In this document: in pieces, positions 30,655 to 40,137 of the stretch
Numbering within the stretch: the stretch's first letter is position 1
How the letters are laid out: every line of letters starts with the position of its first letter
NCBI GenBank assembly: GCA_002261195.1
Contig: MVBO01000122.1
Span: forward strand, 1-44,898
Reading direction: 5' to 3'
DNA: 44,898 nucleotides
Source: Bifiguratus adelaidae
Lineage: Eukaryota; Mucoromycota; Endogonomycetes; Endogonales
Notes under the pieces: model-generated
The model's database searches: none
Seen by the model: only the letters and a program-made list of their open reading frames with translations
What the model was told of the DNA's origin: nothing
Translations under genes and position numbers: made by a program

Positions 30655-32241
30655 ATGATCAAAAAAACAGGTACAGAGTTCCTGCGCGGCCATACCCTGG
30701 TTGCCGCAATCACCTCGGTCTGCTCGGCTGGGTTTCTTCTCTTCGGCTATGATCAGGGCGTCATGTCTGGCGTCGTCATTTCCGAGTCCTGGCTTACCCA
30801 GATGGGTAATCCAAGTACGGTCATGATTGGAACAATCACTTCACTCTATGATGTTGGAGCATTCTTTGGTGCCATTGCAGCAGCTTTCACTGCCGAACCA
30901 CTGGGCAGGAAGCGGACTCTACTTCTTGGCACCTTAATCCTGGTCGTCGGTACCGTGCTGATGGGCTCATGCTTCTCACGCGCTCAAATGATGGTCGCTC
31001 GTGTTGTCACAGGTGTTGGCATTGGATATATTACGTCTGTCACCCCGGTATACCAGAGCGAGATCAGCCCTGCCGCACAGCGTGGATGGCAAGTCTGTTG
31101 TCAGTTGACGACCATGCTGTTCGGCTTGATGCTGGCGTACTGGATCAATTACGGCTTCTACTTTCTTTCCGGCGACGCGCAATGGCGATTTCCGTTGCTC
31201 TTCCAACTCGTCTTCGCTGTCTACATTCTCGCCCTCACGCCCTTTCTTCCGGATACGCCACGTTGGTTGATGCGCCATGAGCAATCACCCGAGCGAGGTC
31301 TTGCGGTTCTGTCCAAGCTTCGCAATAAGGCGGAAGATCATCCTGACGTGAAACAGGAAGCATCGGATATTCTCGATGCTATTCGTCTCGAAGCCAAGGA
31401 AGAAGGTACCTGGGGCGACTTGTTCCGAAGCAATGGCATATCCGCGAACAAACGTTTCTTCCTTTCGCTTGGTATTCAGTTCATGCAGCAAATGTCGGGT
31501 ATCAACATTGTCACGTACTACGCGCCAACCATTTTCCAGTCCAGCCTCGGGATGTCGGCGCGTACGGCTCTCCTGATGGGTTGTCTCTCTCAAGTCTGGT
31601 ACATCCTTGCCTCATTCGTTACTTGGTACACGATTGATCGTGTGGGCCGGCGCGCTCTTCTCATCAGCATGGCTGTCGGAATGTGCCTCGTGCTTGTTGC
31701 CGAAGCAATCTGCGTCCGGGTCGGGAACTCGGTATCCAGCGTGTTTGCAGTGGTGTTTGTCTTCGCTTTCGAGGCTTGTTTTACCTGGGGCTGGATGGCC
31801 TGTGTCTGGATCTATCCGCCTGAGATCATGCCGCTGAAAATCCGGGCTAAAGGAGCAGCGCTTGCGGCGGCGGCGGACTTTCTAGGAAACTTCATTGTGG
31901 TGCAGATCACTCCGCCAGCTCTTGCCAATATAGGATACAAAACCTACATCATTTTTGCAGTGTTGAACATTGCGAATGCAGTGATCGTCTGGATATTCTA
32001 TCCTGAAACGGCGGGATTGACGCTGGAATCGGTCGATGTCCTATTCGCCGGATCAGATGAGATCGTCGATGAGGAAGTCAAGGCTCAGAGTCTCTCCCGC
32101 AAGCTCCAGTGGTCTATAGTGGCAAAGGCTGCGACAGAGGTTAAGAGGCGCAAGAAGGATCGGAAGACAGCTGATCCTATGGACACAACAGAATCGGTTG
32201 GGGATGACAAGGTTTCGGTGCAGCGAAACGAGGTCGCCTAG
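30655..32241 (+). CDS. MFS sugar transporter (sugar porter family)
   Basis: A single uninterrupted exon of 528 aa from ATG 30655; the frame is open to 30625 but only via TTG. Twelve transmembrane helices with sugar-porter motifs: GFLLFGYDQGVMSGVV in helix 1, a PLGRKRTLLLG loop, PRWLMRHEQSPE, the central LGIQFMQQMSGINIVTYYAP, a second DRVGRRALLIS loop and PETAGLTLESVDVLF at the end of helix 12. The FGYDQGVMSG signature is that of fungal monosaccharide transporters common in Dikarya. The substrate cannot be predicted. It is the only long, intron-free, GC-richer gene of the right half, and its promoter holds several CreA-type boxes, so either an intron-poor native gene or acquisition from another fungus is possible. 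The C-terminal tail is cytosolic and charged. Confidence 0.93.
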   Translation: MIKKTGTEFLRGHTLVAAITSVCSAGFLLFGYDQGVMSGVVISESWLTQMGNPSTVMIGTITSLYDVGAFFGAIAAAFTAEPLGRKRTLLLGTLILVVGTVLMGSCFSRAQMMVARVVTGVGIGYITSVTPVYQSEISPAAQRGWQVCCQLTTMLFGLMLAYWINYGFYFLSGDAQWRFPLLFQLVFAVYILALTPFLPDTPRWLMRHEQSPERGLAVLSKLRNKAEDHPDVKQEASDILDAIRLEAKEEGTWGDLFRSNGISANKRFFLSLGIQFMQQMSGINIVTYYAPTIFQSSLGMSARTALLMGCLSQVWYILASFVTWYTIDRVGRRALLISMAVGMCLVLVAEAICVRVGNSVSSVFAVVFVFAFEACFTWGWMACVWIYPPEIMPLKIRAKGAALAAAADFLGNFIVVQITPPALANIGYKTYIIFAVLNIANAVIVWIFYPETAGLTLESVDVLFAGSDEIVDEEVKAQSLSRKLQWSIVAKAATEVKRRKKDRKTADPMDTTESVGDDKVSVQRNEVA

Positions 32242-33219
32242 AGTGTGCATATCTGAGAGATCGAGCAGATGGTACAGGTCGTGTATTTGTTCTGCTACAG
32301 CATATGTGTAAGCGAGTGTTGGAATTGTCGCTACCTCACCTCATTGCTCACCTTCTAATCCCGAATGCACTGCAATGCGTGAGCTTATCTATATAGACAG
32401 TGTTTCCAATGTATAAATTCATAAAGGTTCTTCCTCTCCGTTCTTAGGACCATTTCCATTCATCGTTCCATCATCGACATTCCAAATATTTGAGCACACG
32501 TCTGTCTACCTGCATAAAAAGCTTACAAGAAGCGAAGCCTTCCCTTCTTTCTCTCTTATCAAAGGTCCAGCCATAAATATTGTGTCGGGGTTTGGTGGAA
32601 ACTTCCAGTGTCATCACCAACGACGATTTATCGAGCGACAGGAACATGCTTCATAGTTTTAATGACGAGCTACGAAACGCGGATGGTCTCCCTTCACAGA
32701 TCGCCTACGTCGGAAAGTAAAAGATCCGATATTGACGTGCTCATGCACGTGTCGTTACGTCGGATTCATCAATTCGAGACCTAGCTTGAAAAGAACGGTA
32801 TGCCAATTTGGCCTACCGTGCAAGACAGTGTGATTTCGTCAATCCCTCATATCGCGGGAATAGGTGCAAAACTGTTCCGCAGGAAGGTGGAACTAAAGAG
32901 CGGAAGTTTTTTCCTCAGATCGTCCACATCACGATAGGTGGATTTAGGGCAGCGTCTGGATTAATGGAGGAAGTAACTACTGCAAGTTGCAAAACAGCAT
33001 AGGTGTGTTTCCGACTCATACTTTGGCACTAGACTACCCCTCATATACTATTCTCAGCTGTCAACGGCGCAATATCTCTATTACAGATGTCGAAGGAGTT
33101 AAGGCAGTCACTTAACAAGGAGTATCGATTATGCAAAGCTTCTATTTGTTCCACGCTGCTCATAGGAAGCAAAAATGCCCACCACGCCCTTGAATTCCTA
33201 ATCAAGCAAATGCGCAGTT

Positions 33220-33313
33220 GACATTTCCTAATAAAGCAAGCAAAAAGAATGTTCCTTAGGAAGGAAATTGTGTTCTGTCAGGAACAAACGGTCATTCGTA
33301 TGGGATGCGCTGA
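33220..33313 (+). repeat. Dispersed diverged repeat, copy B
   Basis: Partner of 29720-29811, same orientation, roughly 70% similar by eye with small gaps. It contains a near-palindrome TTCCTTAGGAA in place of copy A's inverted repeat. It too is followed by a coding-like remnant, suggesting an old dispersed or duplicated segment. Confidence 0.5.
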
Positions 33314-33376
33314 GATCAAGGATTGCAAAGGGCACACCAAGGATTGCAAGGCTTCCTTGGCGTCAATTCGCGTTCA

Positions 33377-33505
33377 CATCGGGTTGGTTCAACGTGGTTT
33401 TCTGGTTTTGTTCCCACATGGCCAATTGGTGAGCTGGTCGACCATTGTTACGATGATCGTTATGGCAATACATGCGTCCTAGCCTCGGATCTGCCTTCTC
33501 ACGGA
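33377..33505 (+). pseudogene. Possible alpha/beta-hydrolase N-terminal remnant
   Basis: One frame gives HRVGSTWFSGFVPTW followed about 20 residues later by LASDLPSHGG. This resembles the HG-x-W oxyanion strand and the DLPSHG turn at the start of many alpha/beta hydrolases. Nothing recognisable continues downstream, where a stop follows within 15 codons. The case rests on this short similarity only. Confidence 0.25.
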
Positions 33506-33702
33506 GGAATTACACGTTAAATACCTCTATCAAATTTGATTAAGTGTCTTTGACGGAGCAATGAGCATAAGAAACCTGTTAACGCCGTTTGTCCCGTCGG
33601 TAGCGCATCATGGCCATTTTGCAAAGGTGGTAAGCAGGATTTATTATTTTGCTATGCGACCCCTACGCTACTGGCTTAAAGCGTGAGAGATAAAATAGGA
33701 GT

Positions 33703-34578
33703 TCAAGGACAGAAGGTAATGTCATAGTTCGCACCAACGCAGATATCGGTAGAGGTGTTGTCATCAAAAGGCCAAGAGTAAGCATTAGGGCAGGGATCCT
33801 TGAGGTAGAGGTTGTATTGTTTGCCTTGGGAAGACAAGGGCCACTTGATAACATCACAGACACCACCCATGCCGGGAGTTGCATAGGGTGAACAGCCATA
33901 GAGACAGTTGGAGGAGGTGTAGCAGCCACAGCCAGCACCGCAGTTAGGTCCGCAAGAGCAGCACAGGAGAGTGGCTGTGTTGACATCGTTATAGAATCCT
34001 TGCAAGATGGGAAATGCGGCACGTTGATCGGCATCGTTAATGGCAGAGCAAATGGACAGGCAACTGGTTGTTCCATCCGAGTGATGTTTGATGAGTTCGG
34101 GAGCACAGGAGTTGGGGTCCAAGGAGCATGAAGCTGTTCCACAACCATACGGGGAGCCAGGGTTTGGATTAGTGAAGGAACCGGTGGGAGTTATAGACAT
34201 AGAGATTGAGTAACCATCCACATTGGAAAGATCGTAGTAATCTTGACTTCCGAGGGTAAGCTCGACCAAGGTAGCGGGTTGGCCAGTGATACCAGAGCAT
34301 TGGAATCGTCCATCACAGTCACCACTTCCACAATTCAAGCTCGAGCCAGAGCCTGTACAAGCAGTTCGTCCCCAAATACGGAACGCGCTGAGGTTATCAG
34401 GAACATTGAGGACTTGGGAAGCACCAGGAGCCAACTCGAAACCAGTTTGATCGTTCGTCAGACCATTGCCATATGCACCAGGCCAGACTGTAAACGAACA
34501 CTTGTTAATCACGTTAAGTTGGCGAGCCAACACCACCGAGGCAAGGGCTAAGACAGCAACAGAGATGAAGGACTTCAT
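33703..34578 (-). CDS. Secreted thaumatin-like protein
   Basis: Single exon, 291 aa, with a signal peptide (about 1-18, ending VLA) and no anchor, so secreted. The thaumatin fold is recognisable from VINKCSFTVWPGAY, FRIWGRTAC, a VELTLG segment, DYYDLSNVDGYSISM, the central CAPEL and the C-terminal CPNAYSWPFDD. The five acidic-cleft (REDDD) residues appear present: Arg in WGRT, Glu in VELT, Asp in YYDLS and VDGY, Asp in PFDD. There are 22 cysteines by my count, more than the 16 of plant thaumatins, with an extra Cys/Gly-rich insert (CCSCGPNCGAGCGCY). Fungal members bind or cleave beta-1,3-glucan in some cases; the role here is unknown. TATAAA lies at 34624-34629 (minus-strand sense), 46 bp before the ATG. 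Confidence 0.93.
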   Translation of the reverse strand: MKSFISVAVLALASVVLARQLNVINKCSFTVWPGAYGNGLTNDQTGFELAPGASQVLNVPDNLSAFRIWGRTACTGSGSSLNCGSGDCDGRFQCSGITGQPATLVELTLGSQDYYDLSNVDGYSISMSITPTGSFTNPNPGSPYGCGTASCSLDPNSCAPELIKHHSDGTTSCLSICSAINDADQRAAFPILQGFYNDVNTATLLCCSCGPNCGAGCGCYTSSNCLYGCSPYATPGMGGVCDVIKWPLSSQGKQYNLYLKDPCPNAYSWPFDDNTSTDICVGANYDITFCP

Positions 34579-35490
34579 GTTGAGCAGTCGCTAGGGCTAT
34601 GCCAGGTCCTGGAATTGAAAGCCTTTATACGCAATACTCGTCATCGGATGAGAAGGGGGATGAAACACTTCGAAGAAACCGAAATAAGTTTGTGCAATAT
34701 GTCTTGACGTGGGGCATACATGAAAGGCAGATGATGACCCGATACATACACGATATAACTCCGTTAAAGGAAACTGAAGGTGCAGATTTCACACAGGAAG
34801 ACCTGGATGTTCTCGGAATACTCAATGATCGATCAGGGTCTAACTCGAATCAATCGGTGAGCTGAGAGTAAAGCGGATCATCAAACACATGACGTTTAGG
34901 GCTGTGGTATCCTCTTAAACAATGCCCTTCCAAATCTTTTCAATGAGCTTTGTGCACGGTATCATCGCCCCCGCAAAGGATGGGTTGAGTGCATCATTAT
35001 TCTTTTTCCATGTTTTTTACAACATGTTGCTGCTCGATACGATGGCTTCATGTTACAAGGTGCAACGACCCTGAAAAACTGCCAAATCCCAATCACTAAT
35101 CCAAATGTGAAAAGTCACCCTGGTTACACGACAATTAACCAGGAACAACCTCCCTCAATCAGGATAGCGGATTTACCGCAAGATACAGCAGACAGTCGAC
35201 GGGAATATTATCGTTTAGGTCAACGGAAAGTTGTGGAACGAAGATCTTGTTTCATTCCAGTTAGTCCGTCTTTTGTGGCGATTCTGGACCTTGGTCACTG
35301 TTACATCTCGAAATACCACACACAGAAGAGGACGTCACTTCTACGTTTGATATGCTGCAGAATATAAACGTTTTATCAAGTGGTGCGTCTATGTACGTGG
35401 GAATACAATATAGCAACTTCAGCTGGGTGACGACCAGTCGTCCTCTGAATTGACTGCGTATAGAGATGAACAAGATTGCAAGGTATAAAA
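34579..35490. other. Intergenic stretch between thaumatin-like gene and MFS exporter
   Basis: 912 bp containing the thaumatin-like promoter (TATAAA at 34624-34629) and the 3' flank of the MFS gene. A short plus-strand frame at 34599-34865 overlaps the promoter and has no recognisable similarity. Nothing else supported. Confidence 0.4.
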
Positions 35491-36948
35491 TCATGATCCT
35501 CCTGCTTCTTCCTCCCTTTCCTCCCTTTTGCACCGCCATTCGGGTCCACATCGCAATTGAACCATAATTAGGCCCAACGCAGCCACCATAACCCCGGTGA
35601 ACAGTGTAAAAGTCCAGCCGACATTGATCGCATTGATTAGGGGAAGGATAGCTGCTGTGCCACCAGCGCCCATCAGACAGCGGGCCAGATTCAACGCTGC
35701 AGTCGCGGAGGCGCTCTTTTTCGGAAAGACATCGACCAAAAAGGTGGTGATGACGCTTTGAATGGACGTTGCAGCCCACCCCAGAATAAACGTGCAGATG
35801 ATTGGAACAGAGATATGGACCCTTTGCTCCAGCGTCCAGCCAAAGACGACGACAGCAGCACCTTGAATCCCGCTCCAAAGCCAAACCGTTCTCAACCTGG
35901 CATTCTCGAGCGGAAAGTGTTCAGGAGTGCCAGTGTACCGTTTCAGAATGCGGCAATAGTCGAAATCCAAAACTTTACCGGTGAATAACGTTCCAACGAG
36001 ACAACCACCTCCGTTAGCAATGAAGGTCAATCCAATCTGAATATCATCGAGACCGTAGGTAGCCTTGTAGAGTGTCGACATGGCCGCGATGGTCATCTGC
36101 CACACCGTATAATAGATGGCAAGGAAAAGTATGACGAAGCTGACTTCTATACCGAGAAGGATACGCAAGGGCCCCAGAAAATCCACGCGCTCTTTCTTTT
36201 TGGCGGGCAAAGCGCCGGAAATGCCTGTCAACGTTTGCTCGGCGTTAGAATGTCGTTTTTGCTGTAGGTAAGCTAAAGGGGATCTTGCAAACCCTTTTGC
36301 CGATATTGACCCATTGCCGACTAAAGATCGCAATGTCTCCGGCAAGAATAAGATGAGGATGATGAGAAAAGCTCCGCCATAGATGACCAAGAACCAGAAT
36401 ATCGCTCTCCATCCAAGGGTCCCTGCAAAAATCCCTCCAAGAACCGGTCCAACTGCTAGCGGTACCAAAGTTCCAGCCTGAAAAAGTCCCATATAACCTC
36501 CCCTTTCTTCTCTTGTTGTGATGTCTCCCAGTACACCGGCGCCAATAGCTATGGTGCTAGCACTCCCAGTGCTCTGGAGACATCGCAAAATGATCAATTG
36601 GTAAAAGTACCGTGTCTCTGCAAGACCAACGCAAGCTCCAATAAAGACAACAAATGTGCAGATATAAGTGATCCGACGACCTCGTACATCCGCAAACGCT
36701 CCCCAAAAACTTGGTGATAGACCTTGAAATATCATGTAAGACGTAACGGTAAGGTCGACTAGCACTGCCGACACTGAGAGGTCTGCGGATATGGTTGGGA
36801 TAGAGGGAAAGTAGATATTGGACGCGAACCCAGAAAAGGTGGACGCAAACGAGACAATAGCGACAATCAGTGCCTTCTGACGTTGAGAAAAGATACTGTA
36901 TGGTGGACTGGTAAGCCCAGTCTCGGCCTTACTTTCGGGATCAGTCAT
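35491..36948 (-). CDS. MFS multidrug/H+ antiporter, DHA1 family
   Basis: Single exon, 485 aa from ATG 36948; the frame continues upstream only through non-ATG codons. It has 12-14 hydrophobic segments. Motif A of the family appears as GAFADVRGRRITY, the antiporter region as GAGVLGDITTREERGGYMGLFQAG with VGPVLGGIFAGTLGWRAIFWF, and the central loop follows LPETLRSLVGNGS. This matches the Qdr/Aqr-type DHA1 exporters of weak acids and drugs. It starts 206 bp from, and divergent to, a Zn2Cys6 regulator, an arrangement usual for a pathway-specific exporter and its activator. TATA is at 37014-37019 and an inverted repeat sits between TATA and ATG. The substrate is unknown. No lesion seen. Confidence 0.92.
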   Translation of the reverse strand: MTDPESKAETGLTSPPYSIFSQRQKALIVAIVSFASTFSGFASNIYFPSIPTISADLSVSAVLVDLTVTSYMIFQGLSPSFWGAFADVRGRRITYICTFVVFIGACVGLAETRYFYQLIILRCLQSTGSASTIAIGAGVLGDITTREERGGYMGLFQAGTLVPLAVGPVLGGIFAGTLGWRAIFWFLVIYGGAFLIILILFLPETLRSLVGNGSISAKGFARSPLAYLQQKRHSNAEQTLTGISGALPAKKKERVDFLGPLRILLGIEVSFVILFLAIYYTVWQMTIAAMSTLYKATYGLDDIQIGLTFIANGGGCLVGTLFTGKVLDFDYCRILKRYTGTPEHFPLENARLRTVWLWSGIQGAAVVVFGWTLEQRVHISVPIICTFILGWAATSIQSVITTFLVDVFPKKSASATAALNLARCLMGAGGTAAILPLINAINVGWTFTLFTGVMVAALGLIMVQLRCGPEWRCKREEREEEAGGS

Positions 36949-36966
36949 GTTGTAGTAGGTGTACTT

Positions 36967-36991
36967 CTTGCACTTGACGTGCAAGTGCAAG
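36967..36991. promoter_or_regulatory. Perfect 10-bp inverted repeat at the 5' end of the MFS exporter
   Basis: CTTGCACTTG, 5-bp spacer, CAAGTGCAAG, with no mismatch, 19-43 bp before the exporter ATG and about 25 bp downstream of its TATA box. As DNA it could be an operator; as RNA it would form a leader hairpin. Neither function is shown. Confidence 0.6.
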
Positions 36992-37059
36992 TAGTGATGG
37001 CATCCTTCAACTCTTTATATGCGAATCCCCTCTCCCCGAGAGCAAGAGAACAGGAGCCT

Positions 37060-37069
37060 CGGAGTTCCG
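37060..37069. promoter_or_regulatory. CGG-N4-CCG element in divergent promoter
   Basis: CGGAGTTCCG lies between the exporter and the Zn2Cys6 gene. Zn2Cys6 dimers commonly bind inverted CGG triplets, so this is a candidate autoregulatory site; chance occurrence is not excluded. Confidence 0.3.
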
Positions 37070-37154
37070 ACAACAATTTCGGACTCGCTGTTTCTCAAGG
37101 CCGGAGTGCGAACGGTCATGGTGTCATTGCCCGTGACCGGAAGAGTGTAAAGGC

Positions 37155-38589
37155 ATGAAGACATCACGAAGCACGACGGAGCAAAGTAGTGAAGCCCGTT
37201 CTCGACCAAAGAAGGAACTCATACCGAGAAAAAAGGCTTGCAAACAGTGCTCCGTAGCCAAGGTCCGGTGCGACATCAAAAGACCGCAATGTTCAAGGTG
37301 TGAGACGCGGGGTACTCGCTGTGAGTATGCAGTATCGTCTCTCGGTCCGGCGGATAGCATCGACGGAGAGTCTAGCAGCGCAGCGGAAGTTCTATTAGGC
37401 TTTGCGCTTGACTCTGCGCCTGCGACTGAATACGGACCTCGCTCCTCGCTTGGAACGTCTACAACAGGAAGCTGCAGCGCCGTTTTTCTTGAATCCACAA
37501 GCCCTTCCTCAGATGGAGTTTCGATGACGGTAGGCTACTCCGGCCAAACTCCGGCAACTCGTTCTGTGCCTATTCCTTGCAGTCAATATAATGAAGGCGA
37601 TCAGCGTATTTATGGTGGGACAAACAACGCCATTGACTTCACCAAAGTAGACCTTGTATGCACTGTCGATAGCTCCAGAGTACGGAATCGGTGGTTGGAG
37701 GCTTTCTTACCGTCTGAAAATCAGAGGCCAAAGAACTTTCCTACCTGCATTGTGCTCTTGCTCTCGCGAGTTTTCAAAACGTATCCCCGTATGATGCTAC
37801 GGCAGGGAGGTTTACCACCTTTCATTCACCCAGCACAATTGGCAGGGCAAGAGCTACCTATACCCTTAGCGAATTGCTTCAGCATAGCGCGCATGTGGGA
37901 TGGTCAAGTTCGCGGGAGCGAGACTCTGGTTCGAGAAATTATCCGAAGAGAAATGAACAGGCTCCATACAGAGGTAAAGCTTTTGACACTTGAATTGGTC
38001 CACTGGAAAGTTGATGGATTAATCTGTCCGATAGCGCAGATCTTATGACCAAATGACCCTTCTTGCAGCATCTCAAGCGTTTTTGATTTATGCAATTATG
38101 CTTTTCTTCGCAAGCGATATCGGAGACTCCCTCGTCGATCGACAAACCCTGATCAACTTACTGGAGTTTGCCTGCGATATCACGAGTACCGGAACAATGT
38201 GCCCAGCTGAATTTTCTGATACCCGCCCAGATTGGCCATCTTGGATCGTAGCCTCAGCCAAGCGTCGCACCTTGTACACCATGTATATGCTTGACAATCT
38301 CTTCTGCTCACTGAACAGTTTACCCTACTACATCGCCGAGGAGCTGGAGTCGCTCCCAGCACCGGCCAGCAAAGTGCTATGGGAGGCTTCACGGAAAGAT
38401 GTCTGGGAGAAAGAGTACAACATATATCTGGCGGAGTGGATAGGTGGGGGCCTTACCATCGACGAGCTGTGGCCGGTATCGGAGACGGGTGCTTTGGAAC
38501 GTCGGAAGCGGGTGGATAAATGGCTCGAGTCCGTCGATGAATTCGGTATGATGTTGTATGCGGTAACCTTGGCGACTCATGGGGTTTAA
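37155..38589 (+). CDS. Zn2Cys6 fungal transcription factor
   Basis: Exons 37155-37973 and 38035-38589 (61-nt intron) give 457 aa. The binuclear cluster is complete: C29-X2-C32-X6-C39-X6-C46-X2-C49-X6-C56, preceded by a basic RPKKELIPRKKAC stretch. A Ser-rich linker follows and then a helical region of the fungal regulator type, in which splicing joins MNRLHTE to RSYDQMTLLAASQAFLIYAIMLFF. Without splicing the frame hits a TGA at 38046-38048, so the gene is intact only when the intron is removed. At 457 aa it is short for the family (often 550-900). It is divergent from the DHA1 exporter and probably regulates it, with candidate sites in the 206-bp gap. Confidence 0.87.
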
Positions 38590-38976
38590 TTACATGAACA
38601 AAACTGAATCACGGCAACTGAAGATATAGCATTGGAATTCGTCACCGATGCACTCACCCCACCCGCGTCATGATGTCGACCGACCCGTTCGTCGTGGGCA
38701 CGAATCGGATCTTAAAACATGCTCTTTTGAAGGCTGACAATTGCGTCGCGCGAACACACGCTACCGTAACTGCTTGCCATAAAGCACATCAGCCGCAACT
38801 TTGCTGGTTTGTGACAATAAGATGCGTCGAGAGAGGAGTCCTGGATTAACGACCCTACAATTTTTGCACATATCGAGGTAGAATAAGATGCTAGAGGTAT
38901 TCTTGGAAAGCGCAGGCACTCTATTCGTATCCAAGTCTACAATCGCTGTTCATTTAACTTATCGTTACAAAATCAT
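38590..38976. other. Intergenic stretch
   Basis: 387 bp between the convergent Zn2Cys6 gene and the Gre2-like gene. I see no coding or structural feature. Confidence 0.4.
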
Positions 38977-40137
38977 TTACCAGAATTGCTTGAGACTTGT
39001 CACTGTTTCTACCACCGAGGTCTCGAGATCGATATACTTCATGGCCAGTCTCTGCGCGGCCTTTTCTCCTGAAACGGTGTACATTGTTTCATAGTTCTCG
39101 CCCGGTGTACCCTTTGGAATGCGATCTTGAAAGTCTGGAAACCGGCCCCGCAGGATATCCACCAATTCTTGCCAAGTAAACATTTTCTCCACGACAATGA
39201 ACCGTTCACCGTCAGACTTTTCTCCAAGCTCCATAGCCTTGATATGTGCCTGACAGATTTAACAATGCGTCAACGACACAGATGGCTGCCATTGGTTTGC
39301 CAGCAAATTCCACTTACTTTGGCTGCGTCTCGTACGTCCACGAAGGCTTGGTATGGGTAGGCAGCAGGCACTTCCTTATTATCGCCCTTAAAATATGAAA
39401 AAACCAATGAATATGATCCTTTGAGATCGGCAGAATTTTCGAAGTGTGTGATCACCGGACCGAAAAGATATCCAGGCTGTATGGAGAACAATGTCTGCCA
39501 CTAAGCCAGGGAATGCTCTGAAACTAGCCGCTACTTCAATTACCTGGATGGTTGCGATCCCAAATTTGGGGTTCTTGGCAGCTCTGAACTCCCATACCGC
39601 TCGCTCAGCAGCGTTCTTTGCAGCCATGTAGGCCATTCCCGGATGAATGTCGTCTCCCTCTGTCCATGCTTGGATGTAATTCACTGGTTCGTCATTCCAA
39701 TCCTTTTCATCAAATGTATATCCAGCTTTGGCTGACCAAGCAACTGCAGCTAAGCTTGAGGTGACAACAACATGCTTAACGTTAGTGCCATAAGTGTAAG
39801 CCGCATTGAGCACATTTGTTGTTCCGTTCACTGCTGGATAGACCATGTCCTTGAGAGGATCCTTGATGTCCATGCGAAGGGGAGAAGCGATGTGGAGGAT
39901 ATAATCAATGTTTTTGATCAATTCATCATAGGCGCCGGCGTCCTCCAAGTCCTTGACTTCGGCTACTTCAAACCGGCCGAATTCCGCAAATTGCTGCCTT
40001 AGAGCGTTGGCTTTCTCCATATTCCTTGCAGTACCGATCACATGATAACCAGCCTCGAGCAGTTGCTTTGCTGCATGTGAAGCTAGGTAGCCCGTGATGC
40101 CTGTGACGAGGACGCGAGAATGGCTGGGATCTTGCAT
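38977..40137 (-). CDS. NAD(P)-dependent epimerase/reductase, Gre2/dihydroflavonol-reductase type
   Basis: Exons 40137-39544, 39476-39318 and 39249-38977 (introns 67 and 68 nt) give 341 aa, the usual length for this extended SDR group. The Rossmann motif reads VLVTGITGYLASHAAKQLL. YILHIASPL follows, then the catalytic Ser in VVVTSSLAAVAWS and YMAAKNAAE (Tyr-x3-Lys), then IQPGYLFGPV and YQAFVDVRDAAKAHIKAME, both restored by splicing. Yeast Gre2 reduces methylglyoxal and 3-methylbutanal; members also reduce many ketones, so the substrate is open. A TATATAA at about 40225-40231 (minus-strand sense) lies roughly 90 bp before the ATG. Frame and motifs are intact, unlike its SDR neighbour at 41101. 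Confidence 0.93.

Larger units (their letters stand above)
32242..33702. other. Gene-poor stretch after the sugar transporter
   Basis: About 1.4 kb between the transporter and the thaumatin-like gene without a supported gene. It contains repeat copy B (33220-33313) and a possible hydrolase remnant (33377-33505). Short frames elsewhere in it (for instance 32808-33002) have no protein-like composition. Confidence 0.5.

Noticed and set aside
34599-34865. 88-codon plus-strand ORF next to the thaumatin-like gene
   Set aside because: It starts with ATG and has plausible composition, but it overlaps the TATA box and leader of the thaumatin-like gene and matches no family I know.
37974-38034. Zn2Cys6 regulator broken by a TGA at 38046-38048
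   Set aside because: A GT-AG intron of 61 nt with correct phase removes the frame problem and restores the expected helical region.
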